This document shows, in pieces, positions 55,451-64,000 of a stretch of 64,000 nt of DNA. Source of the DNA: Chalciporus piperatus (taxonomy: Eukaryota > Basidiomycota > Agaricomycetes > Boletales > Boletaceae); contig JBBPTG010000016.1 in assembly GCA_038093975.1 (NCBI GenBank), positions 124,001 through 188,000 of the forward strand. The letters are read 5' to 3'. The position numbers and the translations under genes were made by a program. The notes under the pieces are model-generated. The model was not told the DNA's origin. It did no database searches and was given only the letters and a program-made list of their open reading frames with translations. The first letter of the stretch is position 1. Each line of letters begins with the position of its first letter.

Positions 55451-58400
55451 ATGTTGTTTCATCCGGTCAGCTTTAATTAGCCCCCGGCATCTCTCACCCA
55501 TTCATCTTCTTCGTAGATTAGCGCTACAATCCCTCACATAGCGTATGCATGTCTCGGTGGTTTCGTTGTACTGGTCAGTTGATCTCCCCTTTCAGTCCAT
55601 CGCAATGACTTCACCGTTCGTTTCAGTTCGGCATGTTTTCACTGTTCATTCGTGAAAAGGTGAGCGTATGATGTAGATGCCTTGTCAGTAATACTCACAG
55701 GCATCAATGTAACAGCTGTACATAGGAGAAGCCTGCTGGGCATTTCTCTTTGGTGTCATCATCGGTACGCTTACCCCCTTCCGCCATCTCATGTTACAGG
55801 AACCTTGACGGAATTATCCATGAATTCAGGTCCGTATGGTGCTGGAATATTCGACCCTCGTAGTTGGGCTGGTGGTAACGAACAAATAACGAATACCATC
55901 ACTCTTGAGCTCACCAGAGTGGTTCTCGCTATCGGTGTGTTCGCTATTGGAGTCGAACTTCCCAAGGCATATGTTGCTCGTCATTGGAAGAGCTTGTTCT
56001 TCCTACTTGGTCCCGTGATGACATGGGTATGCTGTCTTGATCATGATTCCCATTTCGTTTTTCTAAAGTAACTGTGATCAGGGATGGTTCGTATCTGCAG
56101 GCCTGATTTACGCCCTCATACCGGGACTCGATTTCCTATCCAGTCTCGCTGTTGGCGCATGTCTAACACCCACCGACCCCATTCTTGCGGCTGCTGTGGT
56201 TGGTGGAAAGTACGCAGACAAGCACGTGCCTGCGCATATTCGCCACTTGCTGTCTGCGGAGTGTGGATGCAACGACGGGGCTGCTTATCCCTTCTTGTTC
56301 ATAGCCCTCTATCTCGTCTTGGACTCCACGCCGTCTCGTGCGGTCGAAGATTGGTTTCTGCTGCTCTGGCTGTGTAAGTCACTCCATTTGCCGTCAGACG
56401 GGGGCTGACAGACCTCCAGACCAAATTGGCTTGAGTGTCGTCTTTGGCTCTGCTCTTGGCTATGGGTTTCGACATCTCATGAAGTTCTGCCAACGCAATG
56501 ACCTGATCGACCGTCAGTCATATGTCGCGCAGTACCTCTCGCTCGCGTTTCTTACCATCGGCGTCATGACCATACTCGGATCCGACGACCTCCTGGCCGC
56601 ATTCTGCTGTGGGACGGCCTTCGCATGGGACGGTTTCTTCAACCGACAGACCGAAGAAGCAGTGTTCAGTTCAGTCATAGATTTGCTGTTCAACGTTGCT
56701 TCATTCGTGTACGTAGGTGCCTGGATGCCGTTTGATAGCTTCACCAACGAGGCTTTGACCTTGAGCGTCTGGCGCCTTATCGTCATGGCTTTGCTCGTCT
56801 TGTTGCTCAAGCGTCTCCCTGTCATGATGGCACTGTACAAATTCATACCCGATGTGAAGACTTACCGCGAGGCTCTTTTCAGCGGTCATTTCGGCCCTGT
56901 CGGCATCGGTAAGTGGTGGCGAACAGTTTTAGCCGTTGGATGGTACTCATTTGTTCCCGACAATCACCAGGGGCTGTGTACATATCCACATTCGCAACCG
57001 CATACCTTCCCAAGCCCAATACTCCTCCCGCCGACCAAGCAGAGTTCCTCGCAGCCACCATCCAACCAATTGTCGCATTCATTGTACTCTGCAGCGTTGC
57101 GATCCATGGCCTATCCATTCCATTCTTCTCCCTCGGACGTCGTGTCCACTCCGTTTCCTCGCGAACTTGGTCCCGTCATGCGGCAGGTCCTGATTGGGCT
57201 ACCTACGCTCGACATGTCACTCGTGCCGAGGACGTTGTTATCAACCGGGATCTTGACGCGAGCACGATGGAGAAAGGTCAAGCTGGACTCGATGATGAAG
57301 AGAAGTCAATAGTGGAGAGCAGACGTGCGAGCACTGTCGTCGCCCCCGCAGATGGACAGGAGGATGGCAGTCCGAAAAAAGTGGAAGACGAGGAGATGGC
57401 GCAGCAGGAGCAACCGCCTCCCGACGGCACTGAGATCACTATGGAGTGGAGGGAAGGATCAGATAAAGTCATTGAAAGACGGGGAGGTCCTGGGAATGAG
57501 GTATGTTCCATATGCCTTCTATGATTTTCTATCTTCTGAGGATGTGTACCTGACTTTTCATTTCAGGTAGACGTTGAAATTATTCATGACGCTTATAAAG
57601 GGGAAGTTTCCCCCAATATTGCGACACGCGTCCTTAACACCGCGCGTTCCTATCTTCATCATACCCGCCACTCTCCGAAGGAAGCTCCCAAGAGTATAGA
57701 GCCGGTTGCAGAGAAAGTTGAAGACGCACCCATTCCTGCGGAGGAGCCGCAAAAGGTCTCTTCCGCCAGTGTAGTATCCCCCGGGGAAACCGCCGCTGGA
57801 CCTAGCCAAGCTAGTGTAGAAGGCGAACCTGACGACGACGAAGCTTGGGCTTCTGAGGACAGCGGGGAAGATACGATTGCCAGCGCTTCGATCGCCCGAT
57901 CGCCAAGCGAGCGCAAGAAGCGAGCGAGGTCGAGCAAAGGGAAGGCCGCAGTGAGGCAGCCTGGTGTTGGGTTGAGCAAAGGACGCCGACGATCTTCCTT
58001 CGGCGAGCAGGGTCGCTACTCTCCCCATGCTCGGCAGCCCTCTGCAGACGTTTCACAGTCGCCTTCCCCCCCAAGCGAACCTGCGCAAGCTGCCAGCGAT
58101 GGACCAGAGGATGTTGACCGACGCGGTCGTCCGGACCGGAAGAGTAGCAGCCTTTCATCTCGTCCATCCGCTCACCATCGACGGCTTGAATCCCTTCGTC
58201 AGCCACAGCACTCTCGCGAAGCCTCACCAGCCCGCTCTATCCGCTTCGCCGACGAACAAAGATCCGGCACGAGTACTCCGCGCATCTTCACAACGCAAAA
58301 TGAACCTTGGTTGCCGGGCAATCAAGTAGACGACTCTCCTGTGGACGAGGAAGAGGAATCTATGAAAGGCAAGGTCACTTTCGACCTCCCGAAGCCTTGA
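55451..58400 (+). CDS. NHA1-type plasma-membrane Na+/H+ antiporter
   Basis: This exports Na+ or K+ in exchange for protons. The start MLFHP is joined across a 60-70 base intron to ISATIPHIAYACLGGFVVL, then FGMFSLFIREK and LYIGEACWAFLFGVIIGPYG, the conserved fungal Nha1/Sod2 N-terminus. Further blocks are EQITNTITLELTRVVLAIGV, GACLTPTDPILAAAVVGGKY (paired TDP for ion binding), and AECGCNDGAAYPFLFIALYL. In the last, the usual SESGLNDG reads AECGCNDG but keeps the Asn-Asp pair. The membrane part ends near GHFGPVGIGAVYISTFATAY. A long hydrophilic tail follows, with VDVEIIHDAYKGEVSPN and Ser/Arg-rich stretches, ending MKGKVTFDLPKP. The tail length fits fungal Nha1. About eight introns occur. Confidence 0.93.
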
Positions 58401-58651
58401 TTTCTGTCTGCTGCCAAGTATGCTTATCTATATCATCACATCCGATCTTCTTCATGCATACATCTTTGACATTCCCCCTAATACATAGTTACCACCATCT
58501 GTGTCCATAGAGTTTCCCCTACATTCAGCCAAAGGCACATATTTTCCGCGCTACCAGTACCGATCCGACCTCCCCCAATTCTTGCTCTCTTGCATTGTAT
58601 CGTTTGATTTGCATAGGGCTTGATATCTCTGTAGTCATAATCGCATCTCTA

Positions 58652-60695
58652 TCACGTAACATGTTTTCCATGGTTCAGATCGCCGAGGAGCATGAGTCTG
58701 CTGAGTAAGAAGAGGGTGAACGACAAGATCTTTCCAAGCACGTTCCTGATGTCAGACCACTCCAGGAAGTCAAAGACATGCGCCACGAAGACGGCTTGAG
58801 CGGGTCCGCTTGCCGACACTATTTCAAATGGAGGGTGAACGCCGTCGATGTACATCGCAGCGCGTAGACCAGACGTGAAGCCGTCTTCATGGAAGCCGTA
58901 CCCAAGCCATGCGCCTGCGTAGAGGATCCCCCTCCGGCCCTGTATGATCCCCATTTGTCTCTGTGATTCGAGAGCCTATGGTAAAAAGGGTGTTGACGAA
59001 AACGATCGAGTCGACCATATATAGACGGACGCTAACCTCCGTGTTCAATACAGGGTGATCGTATCGGAACCGCGCTGCGACGGTGCCCCAAGCAGGTTCC
59101 GCAGGAGGATTTAGGGTTAGGAGGACTGGACCGTGCTTGTCCGCAGACAGATGCTGTAACTGGTTCATGTTATCTAGGAGCATTATCTGATACTGAGTTT
59201 CACGAGTGCCAGTGACGAAGGGAGGAAGCGCATACACGTCCTACAACACGAGGATCAAACAGCTGTTGACATCGTTCAGAGATGAAGATGACACTCACAA
59301 TGAAACCCTGTTGACGTTGGCTTTGAAGACGCCGTTCGGACCGACAGCTGGTTCTGTGAACGTAAGATAGTTCCAGCACGACCAAGCTGATCTGCTTTTG
59401 GGCATGAGCTACAGGGTCTGTGTCTCAGTGATATCGATAAACCCCGAGGATCTCGCATAGACCCACATTGACATCGTTATGTAGAACGGCCTCGTTTCGA
59501 TTCCAGGCAAAGCGACCCAAGATCGTTTCCTCCTTTGGTGTAATCCCATGTCCAGCCTTGAGGAGTGAGAGCGTTGTATCGGAATGGCAAGCCATAATCA
59601 CGCGATCGAAAACCAGTGATTCGCCACTTGCGGTTGTGACAGTGAGACAGCCCTCGGGATTTCCAACAGACACGATGGGAGTCGCCAGGTGGAGTTGGCT
59701 CGCTGGGAGCTTTGCTAATATGGCGTTTACATACTTATGACTGAGGGATAGAATGGCATTCATATCATGGCTGTGGCAAACATGAACCCCATACCTTCCG
59801 CCTTGGATGGTACACCAGAAAGGCTTGCCTGTTACCTGGAGCAGGTGATGGTTGCTCATAAACTTCACCTGAGGACACGCCTCAATGAGTGGATGCCTAA
59901 AAACGAAGAATGACATACCAAAGTCTGGGCAGGGAGCTCCAGCATACACTTGTCAGGCGGAGTGCTCCAGATGGCAGCGGTCAGAGGCTGAAAGGACCAA
60001 ATGAAGATGTCGTGTCAAGTTAAATGTGGAGACTCACGATGAGGTAGTCTTCGCGGAAAGTATCGGAGTACCCCTCTCGGGCGATGTACTCTCCGATAGA
60101 AATGTTCTCTATAATATTGTCATTTACCACGAGCCTTCGAGCGCACGCGTTGAAGCGCAGAATATCGTAGAGTAGCCTCCACATGCTCGGGTCCAGCAGG
60201 CGGGATGGTTGACAAAAGATACCGGTCAAACCGTTGGCCGCCCATTCAAACAGACCGCGGTCCCTGGATACACTGAACGTCATCTTGGTAGGCAGAATGA
60301 CGATATTTGGGTAACGGCTTAGAAAACGCAGGAAATTCGGATACGTCGAGGGGTTATAGACGATCTGGCGAACGGTCAACGACATTAGTATTCAGGTACT
60401 TGGGTGACTAGCTTACGAAGCCTCTGAAACAAAAGTAAGCTAGAGGAGGACTCAATAGAGCAGCGGCGAGCCTTACGTGTCCACGTCAACCTCCCCGCTG
60501 CCGAAGCGATAGCTCACTGTGTTAGCGTGTCCACCAGCGCGGTCATCAGCTTCAAACAGGTGAACTTCATGGTCACTATGTTCGTTCAGAAGCTAGGTTT
60601 CCAATGAGCAACCCCGAGAAGTACACTGTGACTATAAGACGTACCCATGTTGCACCAAGTCCAGAGACACCAGCGCCTACAACTGCAATCTTCAT
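58652..60695 (-). CDS. FAD-dependent amine-oxidase-like protein
   Basis: This is a flavoprotein of the amine oxidase/phytoene-desaturase-like superfamily. The start MKIAVVGAGVSGLGATW carries the Rossmann GxGxxG motif. HEVHLFEADDRAGGHANTVS gives the FAD ribose-binding acid and GG. Next are GFIVYNPSTYPNFLRFLSRY, TKMTFSVSRD, GLFEWAANG, TVTTASGESLVFDRVIMACH and LLTLNPPAEPAWGTVAARFR. The C-terminal FAD site reads GRRGILYAGAWLGYGFHEDG. This layout (with YPNF and GxHxNT) matches proteins often encoded beside cyclopropane-fatty-acid-synthase-type enzymes in bacteria and fungi, whose substrate is unsettled. The last residues include a hydrophobic helix (GKILSFTLFLLSRLMLL). About nine introns are present. 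It is not close to monoamine oxidases by eye. Confidence 0.85.
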
Positions 60696-60962
60696 CGCTG
60701 GGCAACTTATTGGCACAGGAGAGAGCTGCAAACCCACCCTGGCACTTCTGCCCATTTTATAGGGACAGAACCAACGTGATTCCGCCCAGCCCGGAGACGC
60801 GGTCGAGCAAGATAGAAGAAGTAGTCTCGCCTATTATGGTAGTCTTCTCCCCGCTGTCAATGACGGGGCGCGCATCGAAAATTCAGCGCTCCGAAAGCGT
60901 TCAACGGCATAGCAGCTACGCAGCTTGCATACTAATACATCTGGAGAAATTGATGAATACAG

Positions 60963-63900
60963 CTAGGTCCTACCTTCAGGCGACCATCCGGGGTTGTTCA
61001 CCTCAATACCCCCAACACCTCCTTCATAAACTCCATCGACCGTCAGTTCCAAGGTCGGTGTGATAGGGCCGTCCTCCATCGCCCACAAAGCCACTGCAAC
61101 AGTGCTAGAAAATCCTCAGCTGCGTACCAAAACAAAGCGAACGGCTCCACTTACTTCTCGCCGTTGTAATTGAGAATACCTTGGTGAACAGGGAACTTGT
61201 ATTGAGGTCTACGAAGCGAGTATATAAATCCCCTGAGAGTCGATGTCTAAGCCACACTCACCCGAGGTTTGCCACTCTCTTGCCCATCATCCATCCGTTG
61301 ACATATAGTTGAGCACGGTACGGCTGGGATGATTGATCAAAGGTGAAAGACATCAAAACGTCTAGTTCTTCTGCGATGTCGAGGTTGAACGTGGTAACAA
61401 AGAACCCCACTCCGGCGGTGCTGTTGGGAAGGCCAGCAGAAAACTCTCTTGAAACCCACGACGAAGTGTCGTATCCTGGCAGATGCCAGCCCATCCGCTC
61501 GCTGTATAAGCCACCCTCATTGAGAACACCCCTGACTTTGTCCGGGAAGCTATTCGAATGTCAGAAGAGGATCTCCGCGTGCTTGTGTAAACGCACTTCG
61601 AGTAACCTCCAATTTTGCCTTGGACCTTCCACTCGCCAAATTCGCCAGTATTGAGCATGAATCCACGGACCCCACGAGGCGACTTCTCTTCATCAACGTG
61701 GGCTGAAGCTGTCATCAGTCAATGTCCGACATCTGATGGCAATAGGGTTACCGTCTCCGTTTTCATTCAATCCCATGTTGTCCTAGAGATGTCGTCAGGA
61801 GAAAGGTCTATGCAGTATGATGCGACTAACCTGGAGGATAGTGATAACATTGTCCTGGTCGTAAAGCAAGGAACCAGGTGGGAAGTAGAACTTTTCGTCA
61901 GTCTCTTCCATGATGTTTTTGTTGCTCGTTGAGCTTAGTTGATTGTCTATGCTCAGTATATCACGGGAATCGTCAATGAACACTTACTTTCCATATGACG
62001 TGTTGAGGAAGACATCGTTGACCCAAACACTCGCGGCAAAAGCTGGGAGTGAGACGTCTAAATGAGTGTGCTCTTCTGACTGATGGGGTCTTATGACAAA
62101 CCTTCACCGCCGTTGATGGAAAGGTTGACAGACTTGGTATTCTCAGTGGCATGGAAATGACCGCGCCAAAGCACGATATTTTCACAACTGTCCCCTCTTG
62201 GTAAGTTGTTGCCTCAGGAAAGGATCAGGGGCTACTCACTACTCATAATCACAACCATAAAGAACACGACCATCCCCATAGTACGGCTTGAAAGGGATGT
62301 TAGTCTTCGTATGATTCGCAATCGTCCAGTCGGCATCTGAGTAGTTGGATAGAATTTCTGGAAGGCTGTTCGCATACTTCCATGCAGTCAAGGGAGGGGC
62401 GACAATTCCTGATGCCGAGACCGAAGGCGAGATCTGGGCAGAGAATCCACCCTGTAGGGTGAGAGTTTCAGTAGTAGCGACGTCTGCCGCGATAGGTATC
62501 CCGTTCCAGGTGACGGCTTTCACAGTGTCCGGGGCAATCACGGTCAACCTGACACTCTCGTAGAGGTCACCCCGAATAGCAAGGGTCGTTCCTGAGATGG
62601 TGGCGTTCCGTACGAGGTAAGGCCCGCCGATGAGCACGGAGGTATTAGTGCCGTATTGCCAGTAATTCGCGAAGTCGGCGGATTCGTTCGTAGCGATTTC
62701 AGGGGACCAGAATGTGCCGGCGGTAGTGGTGTCGCTGTAGAGAATCAACTGCTCACTTGAGTCCCAGATGGTCACAAGACCATCGATGCCAGCAAGGAAC
62801 GCCACCGTAGTGATACCATCAGTTGAACTATATGCGACACTGGCAGACTTTGCCTGCAGACGAGGAGTTCCTGTGAGGGCAAGTGCGATCTCATGCTCCT
62901 GGTTGGGATCGCCATATAGGAAAAGGACGTCCCTGGTGCCGATCTTGCCAGCGTAGAGAACCTGAGCTGTCGAATAAAGGACTTTCGAGGATCCAAAGGA
63001 GTAGTCTGTCACGATGACTTTCGACTGTCGACCACCCAGAGTAATCGTCGAGACAACTCTTGGGATCTGGAAGGAACCAGCCGACGTGGTCACACTCAGT
63101 TTGAAATTTGTCGTGGCCCTGCAAATATTTACTCCAATTAGACTACTTTCAAACAAACGAATGGCGGGCTCACGTAGACGTTGAATCGTTTTGTCTTGCG
63201 ATGAAGAACGATGCGTTCGTGTCGGGATTCGCCAATAAGGTGACAAACGCGGATTGATCCGAGACCGAGACAGCGCCACTAGAGCTGTCGCCGATGTGGT
63301 CTGTCTGATAGAATTCTGGAGAGCTGCGCAAGAAAAGCCCTTCACGCTTGAGCTCAGGGTACTTGAAGGTCAACTCTCGATTCTCGGCAATGGCACTTCC
63401 ATAGTCATATGACGCTGAGAAGTTTGTTAAACCCAAGGAAAGGGGATGTTGAAGCAAACTTACTATACACTCGGGGGAAGGGAAGTCCACCCCATGAGGT
63501 ACCCCTACGAGGGGATGTGAGCACTAGTGTTGAAAGATAAGACATGGACGATATACCCATAGAGCATGTAATAGTTGATGAGCTTTGCATTTGCAGCCCA
63601 AAGATTAAGATTGAAGACGTTCTCAAAGTCGGCTCCTGTAAGCACGCGACATTGGTCATAGCCTGAAGTACTACGTCAATGCCCTCATCCCCGCAATTGA
63701 CGAAAGACCAAACCTGGTGCGGTAGGACCCCATGCGTCGAAAGCACCACCCTGGAACTAAATCACGGTCACCATGCGCTCCGAGGACAGAAAGGGTGTAT
63801 GACGAACTTCGGGGACATAAAAAGGTCCACTTGGGTTAGCACCTGGCAATAATGTGAATAAACCCAGAATGAGGGGAGAGAAGCAACACACTCTCATGAT

Positions 63901-64000
63901 AGCTATGGTAATTCGTGACCACCGGACTCCATACTGTAGGATTGGAACAGTCAAACCCTTGCGGGTAAGAATCAAGACTACCGATAAAAGCGAGGGATTA
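60963..64000 (-). CDS. GH35 beta-galactosidase, N-terminus beyond the window
   Basis: This secreted-type glycoside hydrolase would release terminal beta-galactose. The gene runs off the right edge, so the signal peptide and first part of the catalytic domain are missing. The first visible exon reads SLDSYPQGFDCSNPTVWSPV and VTNYHSYHE. Next comes SANPSGPFYVPE, then after an intron FQGGAFDAWGP; the Glu of VPE is the expected nucleophile. YYMLYGGTSWGGLPFPRVYS, SYDYGSAIAENRELTFKY and LKREGLFLRSSPEFYQTD follow. A long single exon covers the beta-galactosidase domains 2 and 3 (TTNFKLSVTTSAGSFQIPRV ... WTIANHTKTNIPFKPYYGDG). Jelly-roll segments end with MGWHLPGYDTSSWVSREFS, QPYRAQLYVNGWMMGKRVAN and IEVNNPGWSPEGRT. 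Many short introns split the C-terminal third. Confidence 0.92.

Overview
This window is nuclear DNA from a filamentous basidiomycete, most likely an Agaricomycete. The genes are dense on both strands. Nearly all are split by many short GT-AG introns of about 45-70 bases. Several families are characteristic of that group: a divergent WW-domain membrane protein, a trichodiene-synthase-like terpene synthase, a small CYSTM protein, and p50RhoGAP-, SEN54- and DSC3-type proteins with basidiomycete-style architecture. Gene ends were built by joining exons by eye, so internal exon borders are inferred unless stated.

Layout. 0.3-10.6 kb holds housekeeping genes: ARP6 (chromatin remodelling), an importin-7/8-type karyopherin, DSC3 (Golgi/ER ubiquitin ligase subunit) and KIN17 (DNA repair/RNA processing). 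11.2-14.3 kb holds a 79-residue CYSTM protein, a broken piece of a mitochondrial glycerol-3-phosphate dehydrogenase gene, and a divergent histone H3. 14.9-21.1 kb carries a KHA1-type K+/H+ antiporter and the intact GUT2 gene. 21.6-28.7 kb carries an AMP-forming acyl-CoA ligase with a probable peroxisomal tail, an EEP-fold phosphodiesterase and a BCH-RhoGAP protein. 29.9-37.2 kb carries the WW membrane protein, a GNAT acetyltransferase with a frame break, an unresolved coding-like stretch and a secreted type-B carboxylesterase.

38-43.7 kb is the most accessory-looking part. It holds a TRI5-like terpene synthase, a poly(A)-tailed retroposon in its promoter, a divergent bHLH-like gene, then TAF6 and a UbiA-family prenyltransferase. 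44.7-53.1 kb returns to core functions: mitochondrial S-adenosylmethionine carrier, tRNA-splicing endonuclease SEN54, ribosome biogenesis factor NOP12 and a secreted serine carboxypeptidase. 53.2-54.25 kb holds two retroposons with perfect target-site duplications, one of them a tRNA-headed SINE. 55.4-64 kb carries an NHA1-type Na+/H+ antiporter, an FAD amine-oxidase-like protein and a GH35 beta-galactosidase that runs off the right edge.

I see no bacterial features, CRISPR arrays, prophage or clear operons. The genes are mostly unrelated neighbours. Two divergent pairs share short promoters: DSC3/KIN17 (about 170 bp) and SAM carrier/SEN54 (about 210 bp). The strongest candidates for something new are the histone H3 variant, the GUT2-derived inverted fragment beside it, the retroposon families, and the terpene synthase/bHLH/UbiA neighbourhood.
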